Position numbers and translations under genes: made by a program | The notes under the pieces: generated by a model | Database searches by the model: none | What the model saw: the letters and a program-made list of their open reading frames with translations, nothing else | Told to the model about the DNA's origin: nothing | Shown here: positions 1 to 8,370 of the stretch, piece by piece | How positions within the stretch are numbered: the first letter of the stretch is position 1 | Layout: the number at the start of each line of letters is the position of its first letter | Assembly (NCBI RefSeq): GCF_030149235.1 | Contig: NZ_JASBRW010000004.1 | Coordinates: forward strand, 1-64,000 | Direction of reading: 5' to 3' | Source of the DNA: Maricaulis sp. | GTDB lineage: Bacteria > Pseudomonadota > Alphaproteobacteria > Caulobacterales > Maricaulaceae | Length of the DNA: 64,000 bases

Positions 1-201
1 GGGCGCAATGCCATGCACCAGTTTTCCAGCGCAGCGCCGGGAGGGGATCAATCCGGCGCGACTTCTGGGTCGGATCCGCAAGCGGGGGGACGACGCCGAT
101 CCATTTCGCCCATCAGTCAGCGTTACAATAACGCCACAGCAGATTTATTTCTGCAAATAAAAAATCCGAAAGAAATTGCCTGTGTCAATTTTGCATCAAA
201 A
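1..201. other. Left-edge intergenic region, AT-rich part
   Basis: No convincing gene lies here. Positions 120-201 are clearly richer in A and T than the rest of the window and carry two small dyads: GCAGA/TCTGC around positions 136-151, and AATTTTG-CAT-CAAAATT at 187-203, which overlaps the lolA stop codon. On the minus strand a TTGACA-like hexamer follows lolA, so a leftward promoter is possible. A leftward ATG at 12-14 could begin a gene that continues beyond the window, but only four codons are visible. In related genomes I would expect a gene such as xthA after lolA, which cannot be confirmed here. Confidence 0.4.
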
Positions 202-945
202 TTAGCGGCGGCCGCGGCGCGAATCGCGCTCATCCTCGGGGTCCGGAATAATGAACAGGCGCGGGCTAAGTCGCACATCCGTCTCGTGATCCTGCAGAAT
301 GATTCGCGTCATCTCGCCCAGGGCATCCGTGACGAACCATTCGCGCAACTCATAGCTCGGCTCCTCGAAAACGAACTGGATCTGACCGTCCATTTCGCCA
401 TTCGGGTCGCGTACCGTGAGATAGATCAGCCCAAATTCGCGCACGATCTGAGTAATTTCCGCATCGGCGGCGATATCGATCTCGTCCTTCAGCAGCCACC
501 AGAGCGGGGTTGAGCGCAGCGGAGCGCGATCGACCGTTTCCAGCTTGCTGTCCTCCATCGCCACCGTGGTGCCGTCGGCAATCACCGTGATCGGGCTGGG
601 ATCATCATATTCAAACCGCAAACGGCCCGGGCGAGAGATCGACAACAGGCCCTCAAACCCCGCACCGCTCGGGGAGATCTGAAGGAAGCGCGCGCGCAGC
701 GTCTGCATCGAATTGAGATAGGCATTGATCCCCGCAATCGCCGCCTGCTCGTTAAACACAGCCTCCGGCGCCAGCGTCGCAGCAGCGGGCTCGATACCAG
801 TCTCGTCCGGCTGGTTTGCCACAGGGGTCGTAGTCTCCTGCACCAGAGCGGCCGCAAGCACCGGCACAGGGGCCGGATCATGAAGGGTTGCCGGTCCCGG
901 TTCGGAGACCTGGATCAACAGGGCGGAAAGCAAGGTCGTAAACAT
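202..945 (-). CDS. lolA: Outer-membrane lipoprotein carrier LolA-family protein
   Basis: The 247-aa protein belongs to the LolA family, periplasmic chaperones that carry lipoproteins from LolCDE to the outer membrane. The conserved part runs from about residue 65 to the end, with the pattern of short beta strands typical of the fold (SISRPGRLRFEYDDPSP, then a segment with WWLLKD). The first 60 residues are unusual: a short hydrophobic stretch, then a Pro/Ala-rich linker. The ATG at 945 is preferred over an upstream TTG at 954 because it begins directly before the hydrophobic segment, but the signal peptide is poor, so the start is uncertain. It follows ftsK by 66 bp on the same strand, an order I recall from other Alphaproteobacteria. 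Confidence 0.8.
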   Translation of the reverse strand: MFTTLLSALLIQVSEPGPATLHDPAPVPVLAAALVQETTTPVANQPDETGIEPAAATLAPEAVFNEQAAIAGINAYLNSMQTLRARFLQISPSGAGFEGLLSISRPGRLRFEYDDPSPITVIADGTTVAMEDSKLETVDRAPLRSTPLWWLLKDEIDIAADAEITQIVREFGLIYLTVRDPNGEMDGQIQFVFEEPSYELREWFVTDALGEMTRIILQDHETDVRLSPRLFIIPDPEDERDSRRGRR

Positions 946-1011
946 GTCCGCCAAGCTGACCTGCTATTGCGGCGGGAGCAAGACCTGTGTGTTCATGGCC
1001 GGGTCAGGAAA

Positions 1012-3429
1012 TCACTCGCCCGGTTCCGGCAGGAAGATCTCGCGGCGGCCAGCATGGTCGGCCGGGCCGATCATGCCCTCTTCCTCCAGGCGCTCAATCA
1101 GCGTTGCGGCGCGGTTATAGCCGATCGAGAGGCGGCGCTGGATATAGCTGGTCGAGGCCTTGCGGTCGCGCGCAACCAGGGCCACGGCCTGGTCAAACAG
1201 GGCGTCGCCGGAGCCTTCCTCTTCCATGCCCGGAATACCATCCTGGTCGTCCTCGCCGCCGGCGGTGACGGCCTCGAGATATTCCGGAGCACCCTGCTTC
1301 TTCAGGAAGCTGGCGACGTCCTCGACCTCGCGGTCAGAGACGAAGGGCCCGTGCAGGCGGCGCAGGCGGCCGCCAGAGGCCATGTAGAGCAGATCACCCA
1401 TGCCGAGCAGCTGTTCCGCGCCCTGCTCGCCGAGAATGGTGCGGCTGTCGATCTTCGAGGTGACCGAATAGGAGATGCGGGTGGGGAAATTGGCCTTGAT
1501 CGTGCCGGTGATGACGTCGACCGAAGGGCGCTGGGTGGCGGTGACGAGGTGAATACCGGCGGCGCGGGCCATTTGCGCCAGGCGCTGCACGGCGGCCTCG
1601 ATCTCCTTGCCGGCGACCAGCATCAGATCGGCCATCTCGTCGATGACAACGACGATATACGGCATTTTCTCGGCTTCGATGGTCTCGGTTTCGAAGACTG
1701 GCTCGCCGGTTTCCTTGTCATAACCGGTCTGGACCGTGCGCGAGAGCGTCTCGCCCTTGGCCTGGGCTTCGGTCACGCGTTCATTGAAACCGGAGACATT
1801 GCGCACCCCGATCTTGGACATGCGCAGATAGCGGCTTTCCATCTCCCGTACGGCCCACTTCAGCGCCACCACAGCCTTTTTCGGCTCGGTGACAACAGGT
1901 GTCAGGAGGTGGGGAATGCCGTCATAGACCGAAAGTTCGAGCATTTTCGGGTCGATCATGATCATGCGGCACTCTTCCGGCGGCAGCCGGTAGAGCAGCG
2001 ACAAGATCATGGCGTTGATGCCGACGGACTTGCCCGAACCGGTGGTCCCCGCGATCAAGAGGTGCGGCATGCGCGCGAGGTCGGCCACAAAAGGCTCACC
2101 GCCGATTGTTTCGCCGAGGGCGAGGGGCAGTTCCGCCTTGTGGTCCTCGAAGGCCTTGGCGTTGAGCAGGGCGCGCAGGAAGACGGTTTCGCGCTGGGCG
2201 TTGGGCAGTTCGATGCCGATCGCATTGCGGCCGGGGACGACGGCGACACGGGCGGCCGTGGTCGACATGGAGCGGGCAATATCATCGGCCAGATTGATTA
2301 CGCGGGAGGATTTCACGCCCGGCGCCGGCTCGAATTCATACAATGTCACCACCGGGCCCGGGCGCACCTGGACGATCTCGCCCTTGACCCCGAAATCGGA
2401 CAGCACACCCTGGAGCAGTTCGGCATTCTGGCGCAGAGCCGCCTCATCAACAGCATCATTGCGCACTGCCGGCTTGGTCAGCAGGTCGAGGCGGGGAAGT
2501 TTGAAGCCCTTGGACTTGGCGAAGGGCAAGGCACCCTGGGCTTCGCGGGCGTCGCGGCCGGACGGTTTGGCCTTCTTGGTGGCCTTGACCTTGACGTTTG
2601 AGGCCGGCGTCGCGGGGCTGTCGAGCGGCTCGTCCTCGATCGGATCGAAATCATTTTCATCGGCGGCCCGCATGGCCTTGCGCAGTGGCGCGTCCTCGCG
2701 CGCGCTGTCACCGCTGACCGGGTCCCGGCGCTCGACGGGGTCGCGGTCGCCGGAAAACATGCCGGCCGCGGCAGGTGCCAGTCCGCGGACGCGATCGCCC
2801 CAGACCCGCACCGTCGCCCAGGCGAGACCGGCGACATCGGCAGCGGAGGTGACATCGCTCGAGCGCAGTCCGAAGGTGAAGAAGATGCTGACACCGAGCA
2901 GGATCAAGCCGAAGACGGCGGCGATCAGGTTGGCGGCGGGCAGGTCAAGTGCCTGCGGTCCGCTGGCAATCCAGCCGAGCAGGATGTCACCGGCGGCACC
3001 ACCAAGCCCGGCTGCAAAGGTCCAGCTTGCGGGCACCGGCAGGGCGGAAACCGCAATGGCAAAGCCGAGCGTACCGAGCAGGCCGAAGAGCCAGCGTAGC
3101 GGGGCGATCGAGCCCGAGCGCGGCCGCGGCATGCGCCAGATCAGGATGATACCCCAGACGATCCACGCGATCGCCGGACCGGCGGCGGCCCAGCCCAGGG
3201 TTTGCAGGGCGATATCGGACACGCCGGCACCATGGATGCCAAGCCAGTTCCGTACCTCACCTTCCGAGGCCACATTCCAGCTCGGATCGAGCGCATTATG
3301 CGTCAGCAGCGCGATCAGCAGGCAGGTGCCGGTGGCGAGCATGACAAATCCAGCGATCATATCGCGGGCACGCAGACGCCAGGCGGGCGGGCTGGCCGGT
3401 ACGGACGAGTTGGAAACAGACTTCGACAT
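1012..3429 (-). CDS. ftsK: DNA translocase FtsK
   Basis: An 805-aa membrane-anchored DNA pump that resolves chromosome dimers and clears DNA from the septum. The N-terminal quarter has hydrophobic membrane segments (FVMLATGTCLLIALL and later ones). A charged linker follows, then the motor domain with Walker A GTTGSGKS near residue 460, Walker B VVVIDEMADLM and the ATQRPSVDVITG motif. The C-terminus is the winged-helix gamma domain (TSYIQRRLSIGYNRAATLIE) that reads KOPS sequences. The linker is short, as usual in Alphaproteobacteria. The ATG at 3429 (MSKSVSNSS) is chosen over an upstream TTG. A divergent FAD hydroxylase starts 110 bp away, and a near-match to a CtrA box (TTAA-N7-TAAA, 3466-3480) lies between them. 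Confidence 0.96.
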   Translation of the reverse strand: MSKSVSNSSVPASPPAWRLRARDMIAGFVMLATGTCLLIALLTHNALDPSWNVASEGEVRNWLGIHGAGVSDIALQTLGWAAAGPAIAWIVWGIILIWRMPRPRSGSIAPLRWLFGLLGTLGFAIAVSALPVPASWTFAAGLGGAAGDILLGWIASGPQALDLPAANLIAAVFGLILLGVSIFFTFGLRSSDVTSAADVAGLAWATVRVWGDRVRGLAPAAAGMFSGDRDPVERRDPVSGDSAREDAPLRKAMRAADENDFDPIEDEPLDSPATPASNVKVKATKKAKPSGRDAREAQGALPFAKSKGFKLPRLDLLTKPAVRNDAVDEAALRQNAELLQGVLSDFGVKGEIVQVRPGPVVTLYEFEPAPGVKSSRVINLADDIARSMSTTAARVAVVPGRNAIGIELPNAQRETVFLRALLNAKAFEDHKAELPLALGETIGGEPFVADLARMPHLLIAGTTGSGKSVGINAMILSLLYRLPPEECRMIMIDPKMLELSVYDGIPHLLTPVVTEPKKAVVALKWAVREMESRYLRMSKIGVRNVSGFNERVTEAQAKGETLSRTVQTGYDKETGEPVFETETIEAEKMPYIVVVIDEMADLMLVAGKEIEAAVQRLAQMARAAGIHLVTATQRPSVDVITGTIKANFPTRISYSVTSKIDSRTILGEQGAEQLLGMGDLLYMASGGRLRRLHGPFVSDREVEDVASFLKKQGAPEYLEAVTAGGEDDQDGIPGMEEEGSGDALFDQAVALVARDRKASTSYIQRRLSIGYNRAATLIERLEEEGMIGPADHAGRREIFLPEPGE

Positions 3430-3538
3430 AGCTCGGGATTTACCCTGCTGTGGGTTCAAAAGGGGTTAACAGAAGATAAAGCAGGCCGCGACGCCATGAC
3501 CGCTTTTCTTGGGGCTGAAAGCGACTAATCTCCGCGCC

Positions 3539-4813
3539 ATGACAGACAAGACACTTTTCGATGGCGATGCGGTCATTATCGGTGGCGGGCTGGCCGGGCT
3601 GACCCTGGCGCTGGGGCTGGAACAGGCGGGTCTGACGGTCGCCGTCGTCGACACCTTGCCGCTGGAAGACCGGTTGGCGCCGGAATATGACGGCCGGGCT
3701 TCGGCTCTTGCCTATACGTCCTGGCGCATGTTCGAGGCGCTTGGCGTTGCTGACCATCTCCGCCCCCACACGGAACGTATTGAACACATTCTGGTCTGTG
3801 ATGGCCGGCCCTATGGCGGATCTCGCCCCGGCGGTCCCGGCCCCCACACCCTGCATTTTGACCGCCAGGAAATCAGTGACGGCCCCGATGGCGAGCCGCT
3901 CGGTTGGATGGCTGAGAACCGCCACACGCGACACGCACTGGTGAAGGTGCTCAAAGAGCGTGACCGGATTATGGCCATCGCCCCGGCCAAGGCGGCCGGA
4001 TACGAGATTTTCCCCGATCATGGCGAGGTGACGCTGGAGAGCGGCGATACGCTTTGCGGTAAGCTGATCATTGCCTGTGACGGCAAGTTCTCGCGCACAC
4101 GGGCCCAGGCCGGTGTTCGATCCTCAGGCTGGAATTACGGCCAGAAGGGTGTTGTCGCCACGGTGCGCCATGAACAGCCCAGCCAGGGCGTGGCCTATGA
4201 ATATTTCCTGCCGGGCGGGCCTTTTGCTATCCTGCCACTTCCTGACAACCGGGCCTCCCTGGTCTGGACCGAGCGGGACAGGGTTGCGGATGCGCTGATG
4301 GCGGCCAGCGACGAGGTTTTCCAGCACGAGCTTGATAATCGCTTCGGTGATTTCCTCGGCAAGGTCGAGCCGGTCGGCCCGCGTTTCGCCTATCCGCTGG
4401 GTCTGCGTTATGCCGAGCGCTTCTGCGCGGAGCGTCTGGCTTTTGTGGGCGATGCTGCGCGCGGAATTCACCCGATTGCCGGCCAGGGCTTCAACCTGGG
4501 CATCCGCGATGCCGCGGCGCTTGCCGAGGTCTGTGGCGAAGCCAAGCGCACCGGACACGATATCGGCGCGTTGACGACGCTGAAACGCTATGAGGACTGG
4601 CGCAAGTTCGACAGCGCCACGCTGGCGGTCGGTACGGATCTGTTCAACCGGCTGTTTTCCAACGACATCGATCCGATCCGATCGGTCCGCGGCCTGGGCC
4701 TGTCGATCGTCAACAAGATCCCGCCAGCTCGCCGCTTCTTCATGCGACAGGCGGGTGGTGAGACCGGGGATCCGCCGAAACTGCTCAAGGGCGAGAAGCT
4801 CAGCGCTGCCTGA
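3539..4813 (+). CDS. FAD-dependent hydroxylase, UbiH/UbiF/COQ6 family
   Basis: The 424-aa flavoprotein monooxygenase family hydroxylates the ubiquinone ring. It shows the FAD Rossmann motif VIIGGGLAGLTLALGLEQAG at the N-terminus, the mid-protein CDGKFSRTR segment, and the second FAD motif GDAARGIHPIAGQGFNLGIRDA near residue 305. These three together are diagnostic of UbiH/UbiF/UbiI/UbiL-type enzymes. Which ring position it acts on cannot be told from sequence, since alphaproteobacterial members have varied regiospecificity. The ATG at 3539 is preferred because the FAD fold begins 9 residues later. It converges with a DsrE-like gene with only 2 bp between the stop codons. Confidence 0.88.
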   Translation: MTDKTLFDGDAVIIGGGLAGLTLALGLEQAGLTVAVVDTLPLEDRLAPEYDGRASALAYTSWRMFEALGVADHLRPHTERIEHILVCDGRPYGGSRPGGPGPHTLHFDRQEISDGPDGEPLGWMAENRHTRHALVKVLKERDRIMAIAPAKAAGYEIFPDHGEVTLESGDTLCGKLIIACDGKFSRTRAQAGVRSSGWNYGQKGVVATVRHEQPSQGVAYEYFLPGGPFAILPLPDNRASLVWTERDRVADALMAASDEVFQHELDNRFGDFLGKVEPVGPRFAYPLGLRYAERFCAERLAFVGDAARGIHPIAGQGFNLGIRDAAALAEVCGEAKRTGHDIGALTTLKRYEDWRKFDSATLAVGTDLFNRLFSNDIDPIRSVRGLGLSIVNKIPPARRFFMRQAGGETGDPPKLLKGEKLSAA

Positions 4814-4815
4814 GG

Positions 4816-5361
4816 CTAGAACGGGTTCAGGGTATAGCCGTCCTGCTGCAGGATGGCGTGCGCCGTCATGGCAGACAGTGCCATGGTCACGCCGGGCAGT
4901 AATTCATCATTGTCGACGCCGTAATAGACGGCACTTTGACCACAGACATAGATCTCCACGCCATTCTCGATGAGTGCTGCGATCAGGGCTGCATTGGCGT
5001 TCTCTGCCCCGTCATGCCGTGCGCCATAGGTCGCGGTGTCGGCCACGTCGTGTATAGCACCACCATGGATGACGAGCGCGAGCCGCATGTTCTCGGCGGG
5101 GACCCCTGCCGCCGCATGCATGTTCAGGAAGCGGGCCGCAGTCACCAGGCGACGGTTGAGGCTGCCGGCCTCGCCCTCATCGGCAATGTCATAGCTGTGC
5201 CGGAACACCATGCCCTCGGGGATGGGCATTTCGTTTTCAATTGGGGCATGCGGGCCAAAACCCTCGATCAGCGGACCGGTTGAGAAGGTGTCGAAGCCTT
5301 GCGCCTGTACCGCTGCGCTGGTGAGCAAGGCGGCGGCAAGTGTGAGCAGGATTGAACGCAT
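4816..5361 (-). CDS. Exported DsrE-family protein
   Basis: A 181-aa protein with a clear signal peptide (MRSILLTLAAALLTSAAVQAQ). The body resembles DsrE/DsrF-like folds: LALVIHGGAIHDV forms the first core strand and loop, and VEIYVCGQSAVYYG carries the single cysteine at the position often used for sulfur transfer in this superfamily. The role is not known. In exported DsrE relatives it is often assigned by homology only. It is last in a leftward run cnoX-Trm112-DUF971-DsrE. A GGCCCG/CGGGCC hairpin at 5375-5389 sits in the 33-bp gap before it. A strong AGGGGGAA ribosome site precedes the ATG. Confidence 0.7.
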   Translation of the reverse strand: MRSILLTLAAALLTSAAVQAQGFDTFSTGPLIEGFGPHAPIENEMPIPEGMVFRHSYDIADEGEAGSLNRRLVTAARFLNMHAAAGVPAENMRLALVIHGGAIHDVADTATYGARHDGAENANAALIAALIENGVEIYVCGQSAVYYGVDNDELLPGVTMALSAMTAHAILQQDGYTLNPF

Positions 5362-5394
5362 ATTTCCCCCTTGAGGCCCGTGCCGGGCCCAATG

Positions 5395-5694
5395 TCAGGC
5401 TGCCTGGCCCAGGGCGTAAAGATAGTCCCAGGTGAACAGGCCGCTGTCATGGCCGTCATCAAAGACCAGGCGAACCGCATAGCGGCCCACCGGTTCGGCT
5501 GCCGTGACGAGCACGTTTTCCTTGCCGGTGACGGTCACTTTCTGATCCGGGCTATGGCCCTGGACCTCGGCTGACGGGCTTTCCACCCGCAGCGTCTCGA
5601 ACGGGATGGCAAACTCCGCCCCGTCATCAAAACGGACATTCAGTGTCTTGTCCGCACGTGAGAAATTTAGGGATTGCGGCCAGGGACGGCTCAT
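5395..5694 (-). CDS. DUF971 (GBBH-like N-terminal domain) protein
   Basis: A 99-aa single-domain protein with the DUF971 signature: an N-terminal LNFSRADKTLNVRFDDG strand pair and a C-terminal VRLVFDDGHDSGLFTWDYL, which matches the typical aromatic/acidic end of this family. The fold is shared with the N-terminal domain of gamma-butyrobetaine hydroxylase. Stand-alone members are small and sometimes linked to Fe-S or ATP-binding proteins, but no activity is established. Its ATG overlaps the Trm112 stop by one base (TGATG), so the two are probably translationally coupled. Confidence 0.8.
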   Translation of the reverse strand: MSRPWPQSLNFSRADKTLNVRFDDGAEFAIPFETLRVESPSAEVQGHSPDQKVTVTGKENVLVTAAEPVGRYAVRLVFDDGHDSGLFTWDYLYALGQAA

Positions 5695-5897
5695 CAGCTG
5701 TCCTCCAGCTGACGCGCCTCTTCCGGCAGCATGATCGGAATGCCGTCACGGATCGGGTAGGCGAGGCCGGCGGCCTTTGAGACCAGTTCCTGGGCATCGG
5801 CATCGAATTCCAGCGTGGTGCGGGTCACCGGACAGACGAGGATCTCAAGCAGTTTGGGATCCACTTTCTGTTCCGGCGTGGTGTTGGTGTCGCTCAT
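5694..5897 (-). CDS. Trm112-family protein (YcaR-like)
   Basis: A 67-aa member of the Trm112/UPF0434 family: [20 protein letters not shown], then [18 protein letters not shown]. In eukaryotes and archaea Trm112 activates methyltransferases. The bacterial version is a small stand-alone protein of unclear partner. The usual metal-binding CxxC is reduced here to a single Cys (CPVT), which is common in this subgroup. It lies 14 bp after cnoX and overlaps DUF971, so the genes form one operon. Confidence 0.85.
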   Translation of the reverse strand: MSDTNTTPEQKVDPKLLEILVCPVTRTTLEFDADAQELVSKAAGLAYPIRDGIPIMLPEEARQLEDS

Positions 5898-5911
5898 GAT
5901 TTTGATCCCGG

Positions 5912-6823
5912 TCAGGCGAAGAGAATGGAAGACAGGCGGCGGCGGCCCTCGCGGGTGATTTCGCTCATCGGACCCGCCGCTTCGAAGACTTTCAGCAACA
6001 AGGTGCGTGCGGCCTGCTCATTCCATTCGCGGTCAAGCGCGGTGATCGCAAGCAACTGGTCTACGGCACCTTGCTGGTCATCTGCGGCCAGCAGGGCCTC
6101 GGCAAGCTCGAAACGGGCGTCCAGATCGGTACCGTTTGCGGCGACCTTGGCCTTGAGCGCCGCGGTTTCATCATCATCGGCCGGATCGCCACCGGCCAGT
6201 TCCAGCGCCGAGCGCACGCCGGCGACGGCCGGGTCGGACTGCTTGTCTTCGGGGATCTGGGCGAGGATCTGTTCAGCCTTGTCCGGCTGTCCGGCCTTGA
6301 TGAAGACGCGGGCCATGCCGGCCAGCGCTGCAACATGCTGCGGATCGGTCTGCAATACACCGGAGAAGGCCTGGGCGGCCCCTTGCAGGTCACCGGCTTC
6401 AAGCGTTTTAAGACCAGCCTCGACCATGGCCTGGATCTCTGCCTCGCTGGGGCCTTCACCGGAGACGCGGCGGATGAAATCCTTGATCTGGCTGTCGGGC
6501 AGGGCGCCCATGAAGCCATCGACCGGCTGACCGTTCTTGAAGGCGAATACCGCCGGGATCGACTGCACGCGCAATTGCTGGGCGATGCCGGGGTTTTCAT
6601 CGATATTGATCTTGACCAGTCGCACCGCGCCTTCCGCTTCGCGGACGGCCGCTTCAATAGCCGGTCCGAGCTGGCGGCAGGGGCCACACCAGGGCGCCCA
6701 GAAATCGACCAGGACCGGGACGTCCTTGGACGGTTCGACAACATCCTGCATGAAGGCCTGATCGGTGGAGTCCTTGACCAGTTCGTTGTTCATATTGTCG
6801 GCCGTGCCGTCCGTCAGCGTCAT
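5912..6823 (-). CDS. cnoX: Thioredoxin-TPR chaperedoxin CnoX (YbbN)
   Basis: A 303-aa protein with an N-terminal thioredoxin domain ([14 protein letters not shown], cysteines near 46 and 49) and a C-terminal TPR region (from about residue 130, with [20 protein letters not shown] and later repeats). CnoX proteins hold unfolded substrates and pass them to GroEL or DnaK while protecting cysteines from over-oxidation. The E. coli protein lacks the full CxxC, whereas Caulobacter CnoX keeps it and has redox activity. The intact CGPC here matches the Caulobacter type. The ATG at 6823 has GAGGATC upstream, and an internal ATG at 6793 is the alternative start. Confidence 0.9.
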   Translation of the reverse strand: MTLTDGTADNMNNELVKDSTDQAFMQDVVEPSKDVPVLVDFWAPWCGPCRQLGPAIEAAVREAEGAVRLVKINIDENPGIAQQLRVQSIPAVFAFKNGQPVDGFMGALPDSQIKDFIRRVSGEGPSEAEIQAMVEAGLKTLEAGDLQGAAQAFSGVLQTDPQHVAALAGMARVFIKAGQPDKAEQILAQIPEDKQSDPAVAGVRSALELAGGDPADDDETAALKAKVAANGTDLDARFELAEALLAADDQQGAVDQLLAITALDREWNEQAARTLLLKVFEAAGPMSEITREGRRRLSSILFA

Positions 6824-6898
6824 AACGCGATCCTCATTGAAGTCCCTTGGCCCTCTAAGTGGCCTTTCTGACCCCGCGGTGCAAGGCGGCGAAGCGTT

Positions 6899-7399
6899 CT
6901 ATAGCAGAGCGCTGAAGTCGAACACGGCCGGTTCATGGCCGGTCAGGCGCGCGAATTTGAGCAGGTCCTGCGGCTTGATCGCGGTGGTCGCGGTGTTTTC
7001 CAGCGGATGGAAATTGACCGGATCATGCTGCATCAGCGCCTCATCGACAATGAAACGCACGCGCTGCTCGGTATCATTGAGCAGGGCAAAGGCAGTGACC
7101 GAGCCGGGCTGCACGCCCAGCGTCTCGTAAAGCAATTCCTCGCGACCAAAGGAGAGGCGCTGGCAATCGAAATGCTTGTGCAGCTGATTGATCCGGATCT
7201 CGCTTTCACCGAGAGCGGATATCAGCACAAGCCGGTCCTTCTTGTCTTTAAGGAACAGGTTCTTGGAATGTCCGCCTGGCAGCGCCGCCTTGATGTCGCG
7301 GCCCTCCTCCACGGTGAAGATGGGACGGTGCTCCGTTGTCACATGGTCGATGCCGTGACGGTCGAAGAAGCTGAAAAGATCGGCGCGGGTAATAGGCAT
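6899..7399 (-). CDS. Prolyl-tRNA deacylase (YbaK/ProX family)
   Basis: A 166-aa trans-editing protein of the YbaK/PrdX superfamily, which hydrolyses mischarged tRNA. Family features are [30 protein letters not shown], with the catalytic lysine in the KNLFLKDKK region, the [15 protein letters not shown] loop containing the GSV motif, and VRFIVDEAL followed by [12 protein letters not shown] near the end. These are typical of ProXp-ala/PrdX, which clears Ala-tRNA(Pro). It stands alone on the minus strand between cnoX and the tRNA-Gly gene, with no operon partner. Confidence 0.85.
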   Translation of the reverse strand: MPITRADLFSFFDRHGIDHVTTEHRPIFTVEEGRDIKAALPGGHSKNLFLKDKKDRLVLISALGESEIRINQLHKHFDCQRLSFGREELLYETLGVQPGSVTAFALLNDTEQRVRFIVDEALMQHDPVNFHPLENTATTAIKPQDLLKFARLTGHEPAVFDFSALL

Positions 7400-7465
7400 G
7401 TGTGCTTTTCAAGCCTGCTTGCGGGCGCGGATCAAGCCATGTGCAAAAAGGACTCACCGAGGCTC

Positions 7466-7494
7466 TTGCAATCTCACCGGCTTTGCGCGATATA
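7466..7494 (+). promoter_or_regulatory. Candidate promoter of tRNA-Gly
   Basis: TTGCAA (7466-7471) and GATATA (7489-7494) are separated by 17 bp and end 36 bp before the mature tRNA. This spacing and distance fit a housekeeping sigma promoter with a short 5' leader. No other upstream gene could transcribe the tRNA from this strand. Confidence 0.45.
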
Positions 7495-7530
7495 CCCCGC
7501 TCCCCAGCGGGCCCCGGCTCGCGAGCATGA

Positions 7531-7605
7531 GCGGGCGTAGCTCAGGGGTAGAGCGTCACCTTGCCAAGGTGAATGTCGTGAGTTCGAATCTCATCGCCCG
7601 CTCCA
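7531..7605 (+). tRNA. tRNA-Gly (anticodon GCC)
   Basis: A complete 75-nt cloverleaf. The acceptor stem GCGGGCG pairs with CGCCCGC, followed by discriminator T and an encoded CCA (7603-7605). The D arm contains AGCTCAGGGGTAGAG, the anticodon stem is CACC/GGTG around TTGCCAA with anticodon GCC at 7563-7565, and the T arm has GTTCGAATC. It reads GGC and GGT glycine codons. Confidence 0.98.
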
Positions 7606-7669
7606 TTCTCTTCCCAGACAGAATGTTGAGTAACAGTCAGACGCTTTCGCGCCGACGCGCGTGGTTGTC

Positions 7670-7816
7670 CTAGAGCGGTGTGCGATCCAGGCTCTGGGCC
7701 GGTCGCTTGCGCTTGGCCTGCTTATCCATTTCACGCAGCTGGAAATGCGGATGCACCAGGCCCACAAGGGCGTAGAGCGGTTGCGGGGTCCGGGCGTCAC
7801 GCTTGGCACGTCTCAT
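7670..7816 (-). CDS. Possible 48-aa basic protein
   Basis: A short ORF begins ATG AGA CGT GCC with a good AAAGGAGA site 7 nt upstream, and ends at a TAG. The product is very basic (MRRAKRDARTPQPLYALVG at the start, then many Lys/Arg in QAKRKRP). I recognise no family. Support is the strong ribosome site, coding-like codons and its place in an otherwise empty gap between the tRNA and the XRE terminator. It could still be a chance ORF. Confidence 0.4.
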   Translation of the reverse strand: MRRAKRDARTPQPLYALVGLVHPHFQLREMDKQAKRKRPAQSLDRTPL

Positions 7817-7920
7817 GGCAGGTCTCCTTTCTCTCTATCTTTCCAGCCTGGCGACCGAGTGGGGCGCCACGAGGACGCGATTGGGGTGATTTCGTGAGGC
7901 GGCCTTGTGCTGTGGCCAAG

Positions 7921-7950
7921 AAAAAGCCGCGGAGCGAGATGCTCCGCGGC
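7921..7950 (-). terminator. Rho-independent terminator after the XRE gene
   Basis: A perfect 10-bp stem, GCCGCGGAGC / GCTCCGCGGC (7926-7935 and 7941-7950) with a 5-nt loop, is followed on the minus strand by TTTTT (7921-7925). It lies 27 bp past the XRE stop codon and closes the LysR-XRE unit. Confidence 0.92.
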
Positions 7951-7976
7951 CTGTTTCCTGATCGTGAAACCCGATG

Positions 7977-8363
7977 CTATTCGGACAGCGAGCGCAGCAG
8001 GTCGATCACCCGGCGGCGGACCGTCTGGTCCTTGATGCCGGAAAACGCCGAGGCCAGGGCGAGACCGTCCGGGCTGGCGATAAAATCATAGAGTGTATCG
8101 CTCTCAGAGCCCTTGAGCTCGGAATCGCCACTCTCGTCGAGGCCTTCGAAGAAGTAGGCGACCGGAACTTCCATCACCTTGGCGACATGGAACAGACGGC
8201 TGGCGCCGATACGGTTGGTACCGCGCTCATACTTCTGGACCTGCTGGAAGGTGACGCCCAGCTTCTCGCCCAGCTCTGACTGGCTCATATCGAGCATGCT
8301 GCGACGCAAACGCAGACGAGCGCCCACATGCTGGTCGATACTGGTCGGTCCTCTAGCACTCAT
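7977..8363 (-). CDS. XRE-family (Cro/CI-type HTH) transcriptional regulator
   Basis: A 128-aa regulator with an N-terminal helix-turn-helix: GARLRLRRSMLDMSQSELGE then VTFQQVQKYERGTNRIGASR, the classical five-helix XRE pattern (residues about 13-68). The C-terminal half is short and acidic (VPVAYFFEGLDE). This architecture matches the PraR/SinR-like single-domain regulators common in Alphaproteobacteria. The ATG lies only 7 bp after the LysR stop, and its GAGG ribosome site sits at the end of the LysR gene, so the two are probably cotranscribed. Its target is unknown. Confidence 0.88.
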   Translation of the reverse strand: MSARGPTSIDQHVGARLRLRRSMLDMSQSELGEKLGVTFQQVQKYERGTNRIGASRLFHVAKVMEVPVAYFFEGLDESGDSELKGSESDTLYDFIASPDGLALASAFSGIKDQTVRRRVIDLLRSLSE

Positions 8364-8370
8364 GTCATCC

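Noticed and set aside
880-2601. 573-aa open frame opposite ftsK
   Set aside because: It is antisense to a clear FtsK motor domain; such frames arise from GC-rich codon bias and show no domain.
3466-3480. TTAA-N7-TAAA between ftsK and the FAD hydroxylase
   Set aside because: One mismatch in the second half-site; kept only as a remark.
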